A stretch of 64,000 nt of DNA from CBDBND01 sp965262665 (GCA_965262665.1 CBDHFR010000004.1:2666001-2730000); one strand, 5' to 3'; positions 18,234 to 28,236 are shown, counted from the first letter of the stretch. The notes: generated by a model not told the origin, from the letters alone. A program made the numbers and translations.

Positions 18234-21194
18234 ATGAACACACTGATCGCCGTTGCCGCCAAGCGGGCTAAAATTGTCTATTCTGCGTTTGCAGTACTCC
18301 TCCTTACCGGCATTACCGCTTACGTCAATATTCCGCGGGAAACCCTGCCCCAACTGGCCATAACGGTGGTTTACACCTCGGTCATACTCGAAGGCGTTTC
18401 ACCGAACGATTCCGAACGCCTGCTTGTGCGTCCCATGGAAGAGGAATTACAGAACCTTGAAGGCGTCAAAGAAATGCGGTCTACCGCATACCAAGGCGGC
18501 GCCAATGTTGTTCTCGAGTTCGATGCGGGGATTAGCGAGGAGCAGGCCCTTCAAGACGTTCGGGCAGCTGTAGACCGCGTTAAGCCCGAACTCCCAACCG
18601 AGGCCCTGGAACCGACCATTAGCCAAGTGGCTTTCACCCGCCGGCCCGTCTTGACCGTGGCCCTATCTGGCGATTTGCCAGGACGAACTCTGCTCACACT
18701 CGCGCGCGAACTAAGAGACGAGATCCGGCAAATCCCGACCATTCTTGACGCCGTGATCTCCGGCGCTCGTGAAGAGCAGGTCGAGATCATCATCGACCCC
18801 TTGCTGGTGGAATACTACGGCCTCAACAAGGATGAACTGTTCACGGTGTTTAGCCGGTCCAACCGTCTGGTTGCAGCCGGTAATCTTGATACGGGTAATG
18901 GTCGTTTTGCCGTGACCGTACCCGGGCTGTTCGAGACATCGCAGGACATCTTCAATGTACCGGTCAAATCGACGGAGTCCGCCGTCGTTACGCTTGGTGA
19001 TATTGCGGACATCCGCCGGACTTTCAAAGATCGTCAAACCTATGTTCGGATCAACGGCAAGCCTGCGGTTACTGTCGATGTGAGCCGGCGCCCCGAAGCC
19101 AATGTGGTCAATACCATCGCCGCCGCCCACGAAGTCGTCAAAAAGCAAAAACCGGAATGGCCAGAAGGCCTGCAAGTGTCTTTTCCTGTGGACGATACAG
19201 AGAATATTGTTTCCCGTTTCGACAGTTTGCAAAACAGCGTCGTCGCAGCCATCTTAATCTTGATGGCAATTTGTATGGCATTCTTGGGCTTACGTTCCGG
19301 TCTGCTCGTAGGCATTGCTATTCCAGGTTCGTTTCTGACCGGCATCCTCGTGCTGGCAACCATGGGCGTGACCATCAACGCCCTGGCCCTCATCGGCCTC
19401 ATTTTGTCCGTCGGTATTCTGGTCGACGGCGCGATTGTCGTTGTGGAAAACGCGGAAACCCTCAAAGAACAGGGCTCTAGTCCGCGGGACGCTTATGTCA
19501 AAGCGGCTCAACGGATGGCATGGCCGATCATTTCTTCGACAGCCACCACGCTAGCCGTCTTCCTTCCACTACTGTTCTGGCCGGGCAATACAGGCGCATT
19601 TTTCAAGTACCTACCCATTACATTAATCAGCGTTCTCACTGCCGCCCTGGCTATGGCGTTACTTTTCGTGCCCGCCATTGGCGCCAGTCTCAAGCACACA
19701 AAACCAAGACAAGCACCTGTCCGGCGGGAAGATACGGCCATCTCTAAATGGTATACGGTAGTCCTAAATCGCGCTGTCGACAAACCCGGCCGGGTCATTT
19801 TCGGAACCCTAATGGTCCTGATTATGGTGCAGATCGGGTATTCCAACTACGGGCGGGGAATCTACTTCTTTCCACCGCAAGAACCGGATTCGGCCAATTT
19901 GTCTACCCACATGCGCGGTAATCTTTCCGTTCAGGAACAGGATCGTCTGCTCAGCGAGGTGGAACAGCGTGTGCTGGGAATGGATGGGATTAATTTCATT
20001 TACGCTACGACGGGCCGTCCGCCAGGCGCCGGTGCCAATTCACCGGCACCGGACTTTATCGGCGATATCAAAGTTGAACTGCTGCCATGGGATAGCCGTA
20101 GACCGGCAGCAGATATTCTCAGCGATATCGAAAGTCGCATCTCCGGCATCCCAGGCATTGACGTGCTGATTCAAAAGGAGGGCCACGGCCCAACCGTCGG
20201 CCAAGCCGTCCAAATCGAAGTCGCTTCAAAAGACTCAGCAGCACTGGTGAACACGGTTGATCTCATTCGACAGGGCATGACCGAAATCGGCGGGTTTACA
20301 AGCGTCTCCGACAATCGCCCCCTCCCCGGCATATCGAATGGCAGCTGCAGGTCGATCGCACCGAAGCCGCGAAATACAATGCTGATGTCACCGTCATTGG
20401 CCAATCGATCCAGTTGATCACCAAGGGGGGTTGAAACTGGGCGAGTACCGGCCAGACGACAGCGAAGAAGAACTGGATATCGTGGTCCGCTACCCCGAAG
20501 ACCAGAGATCCATCCGCCGCCTTGATCAAATACGCCTGGAAACTGGGCAAAATTCTGTACCCATCAGCAATTTCGTCAAACGGGTTCCCATGCAGCAAGC
20601 CGGTGAAATTGCCCGGGTGGACGGCACGCGGACTATGAAGATCGCAGCCGACCCGCAGCGCGGCTACTACGCGGGTTTACAGGTTGCCCGCCTCAAGACG
20701 TGGCTGGCGTCAGCAGGCGTACCGGCCAACGTCGTAATCAAATTTAAGGGCGAACAAGCTGACTCCGAAGAGAGCAGCAGCTTCCTGACAACCGCCTTTT
20801 TTATGGCCATCTTCTTGATGGGTATTATCTTGTTGGCACAGTTCAACAGTTTCTATGCTGTGTTTATCGTTCTAACCGCTGTTGTTTTTTCAACCGCCGG
20901 CGTATTCCTTGGACTACTCGTTACCGGATCCAGTTTTAGTATTGTTATGACCGGTGTAGGGACCATTGCCTTGGCCGGTATCGTGGTGAACAACAATATC
21001 GTATTGATCGATACCTTTAACCGATTCAATGACGGCACACGTTCAATGCGCGACGCCGTCATCAAGACAGGCCAAGACCGCTTGCGCCCGGTTCTGCTCA
21101 CAACGGCAACGACGGTCTTGGGTTTGGTGCCCACCGCCATCCAACTTAATGTGGATTTCTCCAACCGGACCGTAACCATCGGCGACCCGGTGCC
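18234..21194 (+). pseudogene. Second RND efflux pump, frameshifted twice and 3' truncated
   Basis: This is a paralogue of the pump at 14968, with the same N-terminus (VYSAFAVLLLTGITAYVNIPRE) and TM4 motif GILVDGAIVVVEN. The start is ATG 18234; an earlier ATG would add unrelated residues. Near 20331 two extra bases shift the frame (expected LPGIEWQLQVDRTEAAKYNAD). Near 20425, in a G6 run, two more bases shift it again, after which LGEYRPDDSEEELDIVVRYP continues. The last transmembrane segments are missing: after TVTIGDP the sequence becomes an IS21-like end at 21195. Very likely nonfunctional unless the indels are assembly errors. Confidence 0.85.
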
Positions 21195-21260
21195 TGTCAA
21201 CGGCGGAGCAAAATCAGTCCAGTTGGGCGGCGTAAAACCAGTCCATTTTATGTGATGCCG
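21195..21260 (+). mobile_element. IS21-like terminal sequence (remnant end)
   Basis: From 21195, TGTCAACGGCGGAGCAAAAT and a second similar block (GGCGGCGTAAAACCAGTCCA) give the repeated-motif ends typical of IS21 elements. The same start, with one mismatch in the first 28 bases, recurs at 28237 before an istA-like start. Here no istA/istB follows, so only the end survives. It has replaced the last part of the second RND pump. Confidence 0.6.
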
Positions 21261-21839
21261 AAGGCGTTGTTGCGGGTTGTCCCGGTAGTGCATAGGAGGG
21301 ACCCGCGCGGCTTTGCGTAGCGTTTCGCGTGTGCGAAGCGAAGGCGTGTGGGCGGTGCCTGTGTAAACCCATGGACGAGGAGGACATGGCGTGACGTTAC
21401 CCGTCCAAGAACGGCCTAATGGCGGCGGCGGTGTCCGCCAAACTTTTTACTTAACATATTGATTTAAATTACTCTTTTATTCGTCATTGTATATACACCC
21501 CTAATTTAACCTAATAACTAAAGCAGGTTTTCACGATATTTTACGGGACCGCATAGGACAGTCCTTATCCGCACCAAGACATACAATTGCCTGGTGCCAC
21601 TGGTACAGCCCCAATCGCTGCCGCCACGATATGCTGGCAAGTCCGATACATCCTTCCACGTTAAGCATGAACCGAACGGACTCTGAACGATACAAACAGA
21701 AAGAGCCACTTGGTTGAGCAGACTATCGGAATCCCTCCAAAGGCACATGCCCCTCTTTGCTCTTTCGCGGCACGTCGGCGTGCCCTGGCCTCTGATTCCG
21801 ATTGCTCTGGCGCGTGGAGCCCTGCCGTAGGGGGGGGCG
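21261..21839. other. Intergenic stretch, no gene recognised
   Basis: No convincing coding frame, RNA or repeat was found. GC drops locally near 21430-21540 (AT-rich). It may be residue of deleted mobile DNA between the IS21-like end and the first copy of the palindromic repeat. Confidence 0.4.
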
Positions 21840-22345
21840 TTTTATCCGTCACAGCGTCACAACCGTTGGCAGCTGCGGGTTTCCGCGATTCCGTATCCGT
21901 CACGAGGTTCGGGTTTGTGACGGATAAAAATTAGCTATAACCCTTGTTAGATAAGGGTTGTGACGTTGTGACGGATAGAGATGGGGTCTCTGGGATTGAA
22001 CGGTTCGTCCACACTCTTGCGAGCGCGCTGCTTTTGCATCCATGCGCGGGGTTGCCACCTGTCGCATTAGGCACGAATTTCGGCAGGTGAGACGCCGAAC
22101 GGCTCAATGGAGCCGGCCAAAGAGCGCTGAATGAGGCCAAGGCCGGTCTAAGAGCTCTTAGTGCGGACCAGCGGCCCATGATTGAGCAGGCTCAAGCCAA
22201 ATGCGCGATAAGGCAAATTATCGCGCATTAAGATCGGTCTTCGTGCCACCCAAATGGATATCGCCGCGCCATCGAAACGATCAAAAGGGGACCCGCGGCC
22301 ATCGACCGACCCAGGGGGGTGTCCGATTTAGCCGGAGCGCGCCAC
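21840..22345 (+). repeat. Palindromic noncoding repeat, copy A
   Basis: A head of about 150 bp carries four GTGACGGAT/ATCCGTCAC elements arranged as a large imperfect dyad: outer arms TATCCGTCACAGCGTCACAA and TTGTGACGTTGTGACGGATA around an inner ATCCGTCAC...GTGACGGAT pair. A tail of about 350 bp follows, with GGGACCCGC and a GTGTCCGATTT motif near the end. Related copies lie at about 24345 (B) and 25455 (C). It is followed by a dead tyrosine recombinase gene, so it may be an old attachment or promoter region of an integrating element. Confidence 0.6.
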
Positions 22346-22445
22346 GAGGGACCCATGCATGACCGCATCCCTCTTATTGGGGCCTCCGCGCGAGACATTG
22401 AAGGCAAGACGAGAATGAAAAGCATCAGAGGTGTCTGTAGGATAA

Positions 22446-22864
22446 TTCCCACATTCGACGGTGGCCCGATCCGGCGAGGTTTGCCACACAACTTGGGACG
22501 AGATCGGCTTGGACCGCGCAGTCTGGACGATTCCCGCCGGGCGCGTTACGGCGGTTCGCTCTCGGACCGGGTGCCCGCAGTGCTCGACGAAGCGAGACGG
22601 GAACTGGATCACGGCAACAGCATCGTGTTCCCGTCGCCAACAGGATAGGCGGCCGGTCACCAGCGTATGGCGAAGCTGGTGCGTAAGCTGAAGACCTGCG
22701 CGTTGGTACAGGGTTTTAGATCCAGCTTCCGTGACTGGACCGCTGAGTGCACCGAGGCACCGGGGGAGTTCTGCGAGCTCGCCCTGGCGCACGTCAACAG
22801 TGATCGCGTCGAGGCCGCCTCCCGGCGCGGCGATCTGTTCGACCGCCGCCGCGGCAACCTCTAA
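22446..22864 (+). pseudogene. Phage/island-type tyrosine recombinase (integrase), C-terminal remnant
   Basis: Fragments in two frames give a P4-type integrase catalytic domain: ARSGEVCHTTWDEIGLDRAV, a frameshift, LSDRVPAVLDEARREL, IVFPSPTG with an in-frame stop, then VQGFRSSFRDWTAECTEAPG and LALAHVNSDRVEAASRRGDL. The histidine of the usual HGFR motif is Q here. The catalytic tyrosine of the final EAAY motif is S. With frameshift, stop and lost catalytic residues it is certainly dead. It marks this region as an old integrated island. Confidence 0.75.
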
Positions 22865-22870
22865 CAGCGC

Positions 22871-23770
22871 CTAGAGACGACTGGCGGGCACCTTCACCAA
22901 GATTGCCTTAGGATCTGCAATCCACCCTTCACGCGCATCAATGTTCAGGTTCCCAAACAGTCCCTCCCGATTGAGCCACGCCCAAGTAGCCTGAACCGCG
23001 CACAGCAAGGCGTCAAGACTGTCGCCCGTCGGGTCGTCCAACAGATTGGGATCAGCCGCAACGACGATAACGCCGTAACTTGGCACAAGTTCCCCGCCCG
23101 TCAGGGCGTTCACGATCCTGCTTCGCGCGTCGCGCTGGCCGATCGTCTGCTTCTTCCGTTTGTCGTTCTTGTAGCCGTCCTTAGTCACAGTGCGCGCAAG
23201 AACCCCGGGGTACGCCTCTACCACCACACGGTCCGGGTCCCCCGCCTGGAGGCCAGGCACTTCCACCCCGGCATCCAGCAATCTGGGTGCCCCCTGGAAG
23301 AACATCTTCCCAACCGGCGTGCCATAGAGCTTCTGTGGACTGAGCGAGCGAGCTCGCACATCGGTCTTTCGCCGGTGCTCTTTCTGCCCGTCCGGTTGAC
23401 ACTTGCGATATCTGTTCAGCACCGCCTCGAAGCGTTCCTTGCCAAGGTTCTCTGCATGCCGCACGTACTCGCACCACTCCGGTGGCCAGCCGACATCTGT
23501 CACGAACTGGCGCGCCTGCCCGAACGGGAAGTCGATACCAGCGATCCACGGGCCTGGACGCGCTAACGCGGCCTCGAAAGCCGCGAAGTGGGTCAGTGCG
23601 GTCGCCGACAGTGCACGCAAAATATTGCCTTCGAGCCGACAGTGCTGGCACGTAATCGGCTTACGCCGACTTGGGTCGCTTGTGAAGTCGATGCCGTAAA
23701 CGTCGATCCGATGCTTCCCCCGTTCGCCGGTGTGTCGCGACGCATCAAGTCTCCGAGCTTGTCGGACCAT
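22871..23770 (-). CDS. DUF429-family protein (predicted nuclease fold)
   Basis: This protein has up to 299 residues. The core starts with VYGIDFTSDPSRRKPI, the typical DUF429 opening (RNase H-like first strand with a conserved D). It continues with GIDFPFGQARQF, the VVVEAYPGVLAR motif and a C-terminal DSLDALLCAVQATWAW with the late conserved D. The family is predicted to be an RNase H-fold nuclease; its role is not established. The start is uncertain: about 25 residues precede the conserved core. It converges on the dead integrase with 6 nt between stops and looks intact, unlike its surroundings. Confidence 0.75.
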   Translation of the reverse strand: MVRQARRLDASRHTGERGKHRIDVYGIDFTSDPSRRKPITCQHCRLEGNILRALSATALTHFAAFEAALARPGPWIAGIDFPFGQARQFVTDVGWPPEWCEYVRHAENLGKERFEAVLNRYRKCQPDGQKEHRRKTDVRARSLSPQKLYGTPVGKMFFQGAPRLLDAGVEVPGLQAGDPDRVVVEAYPGVLARTVTKDGYKNDKRKKQTIGQRDARSRIVNALTGGELVPSYGVIVVAADPNLLDDPTGDSLDALLCAVQATWAWLNREGLFGNLNIDAREGWIADPKAILVKVPASRL

Positions 23771-23841
23771 GCCCTCTTAGCCAAAGAGAACTGTTATTCC
23801 GCCCGCGATGCGGGGCGCATACTCGCCGCCAAGGCACCGAC

Positions 23842-24057
23842 TTAATTTTCCAGATCACCCAGCAGGAAGTAGTTTTCCAGCAGGATGCGGTGCTTCAGCG
23901 TTTGATGACAGCGCTCGATCTTGCCTTGGGTCTGGGGGTGATTGGCTGCGCCGCGCACATGGTCCATGCCCTGCTCGGTGAACCAGCCGGCGAGATCACC
24001 GGCGATGTAGCTCCATCCATTGTCGCTGAGCAGACGCGGCCGGTGGGCGTTTCGTCC
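23842..24057 (-). mobile_element. IS3-family OrfB C-terminal remnant
   Basis: The minus strand reads LLSDNGWSYIAGDLAGWF, then MDHVRGAANHPQTQGKIERC and HQTLKHRILLENYFL with a stop at 23842. This is the central and last part of an IS3-type integrase core, including the second catalytic aspartate (SDNG) and the glutamate (KIER). Likely the same subgroup as the element at the start of the window. No N-terminus or ends were found. Confidence 0.7.
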
Positions 24058-24095
24058 ACTGTCGAGCCCTTATGTCTTGAGAGCCATCTCCAGGG

Positions 24096-24273
24096 TGCCC
24101 TGCAGCCCCGATTTGAACCCCATCGAGATGGCCTTGTCAAAGCTCAAGGCCTATCTCCGCCGCATCGGGTGCGAACCTTTGATCAACTCATCGAAGCAAT
24201 CGGCGAAATCTGCGATCTGTTCACACCAGACGAATGCTGGAATTTCTTCGAAGCCGCTGGATATGCACCATGA
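24096..24273 (+). mobile_element. IS630-family transposase C-terminal remnant, frameshifted
   Basis: The plus strand reads CSPDLNPIEMALSKLKAYLR (last catalytic E in NPIE), then a frameshift near 24170, then VRTFDQLIEAIGEICDLF and ECWNFFEAAGYAP with a stop at 24271-24273. It is a second IS630 scrap, related to the one at 1521. Confidence 0.7.
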
Positions 24274-24344
24274 ATAGTGAAAAATGCTGTCGCCTGCCGT
24301 TCAGATAGCTCTAACGTCGTGTTCTCTGTCCGTATGGGGGATGG

Positions 24345-24900
24345 CTTATCCGTCGCAACGTCACAACCCTTATCTGACAACGGTTTCTGCGATTCTCCAG
24401 CCGTCACAAACCAGGACCCTGTGACGGATGCGAAAGCGCGGAAAGCCTCAGCTGCCAACGGTTGTGACGGTGTGACGCTTTGAGAAAAAGACAGTGTCTC
24501 TTCGATTGTTTAGCCCCGTCACACTTTTTCGAAGTTAATGTGTTTGTACCTCTTCGTAGTTCAGCCAGCCTTAGTGCTTCAATCGGCGCAGAATGCGCTC
24601 GGCGTGAGGCCGAACGGCCCAAGCAAGGTGGTTAAGGCGAAATCCACGAGGCCACCGACAGTCCAGGGTGCTTATTGCTAGTCGATGCCCCGTGATTGAC
24701 CACGTCTCAAGCAAAATGCACGGTAATTTGGGTTATCGAGCACTTGGCAGGACAGCCTTGCAATGACCGAAATGGGACCCGCAATCTGGTCGATGCCACG
24801 GGGTGTGTCCGATTTCGATCGGCAAATTAACGAAGTACCTATGCATCTCCGTGTCTCACTTTTTTAAGCTTACGCGGGAGGTATCAAGGCGTGACAGTCT
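24345..24900 (+). repeat. Palindromic noncoding repeat, copy B (core inverted)
   Basis: Related to copies A and C. The head (24345-24490) matches the head of copy A as its reverse complement: GTCACAACCCTTATCTGACA here against the complement of A's TAAGGGTTGTGACG arm, and CAGCTGCCAACGGTTGTGAC at the other side. The tail runs in the same direction as A and C, ending with CTATGCATCTCCGTGTCTCA, a T6 run and GCGGGAGG before GTG ACA at 24891, which looks like the ribosome site of a lost gene. No gene lies in this stretch. Confidence 0.55.
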
Positions 24901-24986
24901 TTCGCAGTGCAATCGGGTGAAAAAGTGCGTCACAATGTGTTGATGTGCTGAATCTATCGAAGACCTCCGGTCCGGTATGGGAGGTT

Positions 24987-25409
24987 ATGATGGAGAGTTC
25001 GGGCGTATTCGCGGAAGCCGTTGTCTTTCTTGATCATTTTGAGGATCTTACGGACCCTCGCCAACGCGGCAAAGTGGTCTATCCGCTTGATGAGGTGCTG
25101 CTGCTTTGCCTATTGGCGGTGCTGGCGGGCGCCGACATCATTGTCGATATCGCCCGTTCCGGCGACAAGAAACGCGATCTTCTACGCCGCTTCCGGCCGT
25201 TTTCCGATGGCACGCCGTCCCACGACCAACTGGGCACGATCCTTGCCATCCTGGATGCGCGGATGTTCCAACAGTGCTTCGTCGCCTGGGTTGCCACGAT
25301 CACCGGTGTGCCGGGCGAGGTGATCGCCATCGACGGCAAGACCTCGCGTCGCAGCTATCCAAGTACAACTCGTCCGAGTGACAGGTCACGACGCGACGAC
25401 GTGCCTTAG
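24987..25409 (+). pseudogene. ISAs1-family transposase, N-terminal fragment
   Basis: About 125 residues of an ISAs1-type transposase remain: FLDHFEDLTDPRQRGKVVYP, LLLCLLAVLAGADIIVDIAR, then DGTPSHDQLGTILAILD and VIAIDGKTSRRSY with the first catalytic aspartate. After RRSY (about 25365) the frame carries unrelated residues and stops at 25409. The remaining two thirds (other catalytic residues) are gone. The start is the ATG at 24987. Confidence 0.75.
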
Positions 25410-25454
25410 GCTCGCGTTCCTAGTGCTATAAAGAAATGGCCTCTAGTGCTGAGA

Positions 25455-25995
25455 GATGCCGTATCCGTCACACCGTCACAACCGTTGTCAGCCGGGGCTT
25501 TCAGCGATTTCGTATCCGTCACAGGAATAGGTTATGTGACGGATAGAGAATCGCCGTAACCGTTAGGAGATAAGGGTTGTGACGTTTTGACGGATAGGGA
25601 TGGCGTCCTTTCGATCAAATGGTTTTCCGCAGCTTTACGAAGGCGATGCGTTTGTAACCCCCGCGGCTCTGCCACCTGTGGCGATCTCTTCGACTTGGAT
25701 TGTATTGGGCGCAGAGCTGAACGGCTTGAGCAAGTTGCCCACCGTTTAGTGCCGATCGCCGACCGGGAAGCCCGGACTGGCGGCCCGCGAACGAGACGCC
25801 TATGAAACAAGCGCGGCAATTTGGGTTGTCGAGCGCTTGGCACGATGGTTTGTAATGACCGGTATGGGACCCGCGCTATTGACGAAGGTAGGGGGGTTCT
25901 CGGATTTAGTTCGGCTTCTGATCGAAGTACCTATGCATCTCCGTGTCTCACTTTTTTGGGCTTACGCGGGAGGCATCAAGGCGTGACAGCCTCTC
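25455..25995 (+). repeat. Palindromic noncoding repeat, copy C
   Basis: The head (25455-25605) has the same order as copy A: TATCCGTCACACCGTCACAA, an inner ATCCGTCAC...GTGACGGAT pair, and AAGGGTTGTGACGTTTTGAC. The tail shares GGGACCCGC and, with copy B, the block CGAAGTACCTATGCATCTCC, CTCACTTTTTT, GCTTACGCGGGAGG and ATCAAGGCGTGACAG (to about 25991). It lies between the ISAs1 fragment and a serine recombinase remnant. Confidence 0.55.
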
Positions 25996-26026
25996 GCTTC
26001 TATACGTCCAATACCTTTGGTTAGTT

Positions 26027-26308
26027 ATCTACCGCAGCAAGTTGGTGCGCCTTGCAGAAGCTCTAAGCAGGCCGTAAGAGCGTGATGAAGCGGCCGAGGC
26101 CATCCGGGGCTTGATCGAGACCGCATCGTTCTAACCCCTGGAGACCAATGGAGACAAATGAATGCCGCGCTCCACGGCGATCTCGGCACCCTCCTCGAAG
26201 GGACCCAAAACTGGGACAGATAGAGAACCGCCTAATCTACCTGCATTGAAAATGTCGGTCTCGGTGGTTGCGGGGGCCCGCAACCAACGTTGTCTTCAAC
26301 TTGGATGA
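26027..26308 (+). pseudogene. Large serine recombinase, degraded C-terminus
   Basis: Fragments in two frames give IYRSKLVRLAEALSRP, a stop, ERDEAAEAIRGLIET, further stops, then NAALHGDLGTLLEG and MSVSVVAGARNQR. These match the last segment of resolvase/invertase-type large serine recombinases (LAEAL...IRGLIE...GDL motifs). Several in-frame stops make it dead. Only the tail is left. Confidence 0.5.
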
Positions 26309-26443
26309 GGTGTGGTTGTAAGGCAATACAATCAAAAATAAGTGAATCTGGACAACTTTAGGCCCTGTCCCTTTCGAAAACCTCATTCGCACGTGGACGG
26401 TTTGCATAGAATCGCGGATAAGATTTTCGGAAAGGACAGGGCT

Positions 26444-26764
26444 ATGAAGCGTTATGGCCGGCCGGCTTTGATCGTCACGGACAGGCTACAGTCATACCGG
26501 GCGGCGATGAAGGTGATCGGCAATGCGGCCGCCCAGACCTGCGGTCGCTGGCTCAACAACCTAGCGGAAAACTCACATCGGCCCTTTCGAAGGCGAGAAG
26601 GAGCGATGGCCAGGTTCAGAGAGATCAAGACCCTGCAGAAATTCGCCTCCATTCACGCCTCGATCCACAACCATTTCAACCACCAACGCCATCTCAACCG
26701 CCGCGATATATTCAAACAAGCCCGTGCCACCGCCCTGGCCGAGTGGCAGCAACTCGCAGCCTGA
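26444..26764 (+). pseudogene. IS6-family transposase, C-terminal fragment
   Basis: About 106 residues: KRYGRPALIVTDRLQSYRAA (second catalytic D), then GRWLNNLAENSHRPFRRRE with the catalytic E in the N-x-AENSH region, then FNHQRHLNRRDIFKQ. The N-terminal DNA-binding part is absent; upstream sequence is unrelated. An inverted relative lies at 27737-28230, on the other side of the GST genes. Confidence 0.8.
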
Positions 26765-26820
26765 AGATCCTGTATTATGAGTTCTTTTGCTCCGGGCCAG
26801 TTAGTCTGACAATGCCCTGT

Positions 26821-26886
26821 TTCGAGCGGCCTGCATTCCCGCGGGTCAACGAAATCAAAGTAGCCGAACGGGCGGCGGCAGCTTAA
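26821..26886 (+). pseudogene. Tail of a glutathione S-transferase-like gene
   Basis: The last 21 codons (FERPAFPRVNEIKVAERAAA, then A and stop) look like a GST C-terminus, 12 nt before the intact GST gene in the same direction. The rest seems replaced by the IS6 fragment. It implies an original row of at least three GST genes. Confidence 0.4.
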
Positions 26887-26898
26887 GGTTCGTCACAT

Positions 26899-27555
26899 AT
26901 GATCAAGCTTTACGGTAGCATCGTCTCCCGGGCGACGCGCAATTTATGGATGCTCGAAGAACTGGGCGTCGAATACGAACATGTGTCCCTCGATTGGGCG
27001 AAACAGGAAAACCGCTCAGCTGAATACCTCAAGATCAATCCCGCTGGTAAAGTGCCCACCCTGGTCGATGGTGATGCGACCCTATCGGAATCCATCGCCA
27101 TCAATCTCTACTTGGCACAGACCTACGGCGCCGGGACTCTCTGGCCTGACGATCAGGCGGGCCGAGCGCGCAGCATTCAATGGTCGTTCTGGGCCGCCGC
27201 GGAACTGGAGCCGGTGGCCTATGCCCGGGTGCGTGAAGTGGTTTTCAAGCAAGAAGCGGACCGCGATCAGGCGTTGCTTGATGCAATGGTGGAAAAAGCC
27301 GGGCCACTAATGGATCTGATCACCGACGCTTTAGACGGGTCCGAGTATCTCACCGGCGATACCTTTACGATGGGCGATCTTAATGTGGCTTGTGTAATGG
27401 AGTATCTCGACCGGTCACTGTTTGATCTATCCGGCTGGCCCGCGGTGGCCTCTTGGTACACCCGGACCTATGGCCGTCCGGCCAACCAAAAAGTTCAAGA
27501 CGCTCGCGCACCGGCGGCGGTGGAAATGATGAAACGGATCAGGGGGGAGACATGA
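26899..27555 (+). CDS. Glutathione S-transferase
   Basis: This 218-residue cytosolic GST has a thioredoxin-like N-terminal domain (MIKLYGSIVSRATRNLWML), the cis-proline loop NPAGKVPTLVDG and the glutathione gamma-glutamyl site TLSESIAINLYLAQ. The all-alpha C-terminal domain has the N-capping GDTFTMGDLNVACV motif. It catalyses glutathione conjugation or a related thiol reaction. Its stop overlaps the start of a second GST (ATGA). It is intact although IS6 fragments lie on both sides. Confidence 0.92.
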   Translation: MIKLYGSIVSRATRNLWMLEELGVEYEHVSLDWAKQENRSAEYLKINPAGKVPTLVDGDATLSESIAINLYLAQTYGAGTLWPDDQAGRARSIQWSFWAAAELEPVAYARVREVVFKQEADRDQALLDAMVEKAGPLMDLITDALDGSEYLTGDTFTMGDLNVACVMEYLDRSLFDLSGWPAVASWYTRTYGRPANQKVQDARAPAAVEMMKRIRGET

Positions 27556-27720
27556 TCAAACTATTCGGCAGTGATCGGTCCCGCGCCCTGCGCAATTTGT
27601 GGATGTCGAAGGAGTTCGGTCTCGATTACGAGCGGGACCCGCGCGACCATGTCTCCGGCGAAATTAAGACCGATGAGTATCTGGCCATCAGCCCGTCCGG
27701 CAAGGTGCCGTCCATGACGG
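27552..27720 (+). pseudogene. Second glutathione S-transferase, 5' part only
   Basis: A translationally coupled GST start (ATGA overlap, AGGGGGGAG ribosome site) encodes MIKLFGSDRSRALRNLWM and SPSGKVPSMTD, matching the N-terminus of the upstream GST. After about 56 codons it runs into sequence belonging to the end of an IS6 element and stops. The catalytic and C-terminal domains are missing. Confidence 0.8.
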
Positions 27721-27736
27721 ACACAATCGACAACTG

Positions 27737-28230
27737 TCAGGCTGCAAGTTGACGCCACTCGGCCAGGGGCCGGCGGCTCGGGCTTGTTTGAAAATATCGC
27801 GGCGGTTGATATGGCGTTGGTGGTTGTAGTGGTTGTAGATCGAAGCGTGGACAGAGACGAATTTCTGCAAGGTCTTGATGTCTCTGAACCGAGCCATTGC
27901 CCCTTCCCGTCGTCGGAAGGGCCGATGTGAGTTTTCCGCCCGGTTGTTCAGCCAACGACCGCAGGTCTGGGCGGCCGCATTGCCGATCACCTTCATCGCC
28001 GCCCGGTATGACTGTAGCCTGTCCGTGACGATCGTGGCTGGCCGGCCATAACGCTTCGTGGCACGTTTAAGGAATTCAAGCGCAGCCCTGTGATCCCGCC
28101 GTTTCGTGGCATAGACCTCTAGCACTTCGCCTTTATGGTCAACGGCACGCCATAGATAATGTGTTTCGCCATTGATGCGGACAAACACTTCATCAAAGTG
28201 CCAGCGCCAATTCGACCAGTTGCGCTGGTC
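27737..28230 (-). pseudogene. IS6-family transposase, N-terminally truncated and frameshifted
   Basis: The minus strand reads WRWHFDEVFVRINGETHYLW (first catalytic D), AVDHKGEVLEVYATKRRDH, KRYGRPATIVTDRLQSYRAA, and NNRAENSHRPFRRREGAM. The N-terminal helix-turn-helix is absent: the frame meets an IS21 end at 28237. Near the C-terminus one frameshift is needed to reach AEWRQLAA and the stop at 27737. It is close to the plus-strand fragment at 26444, so the GST genes sit between inverted IS6 copies. Confidence 0.8.
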
Positions 28231-28236
28231 TATCCG

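Noticed and set aside
21840..25600. The GTGACGGAT dyads as integron attC sites or a CRISPR array
   Set aside because: Spacing and inner motifs do not match attC core sites, there is no cassette structure, and the copies are not direct repeats with unique spacers.
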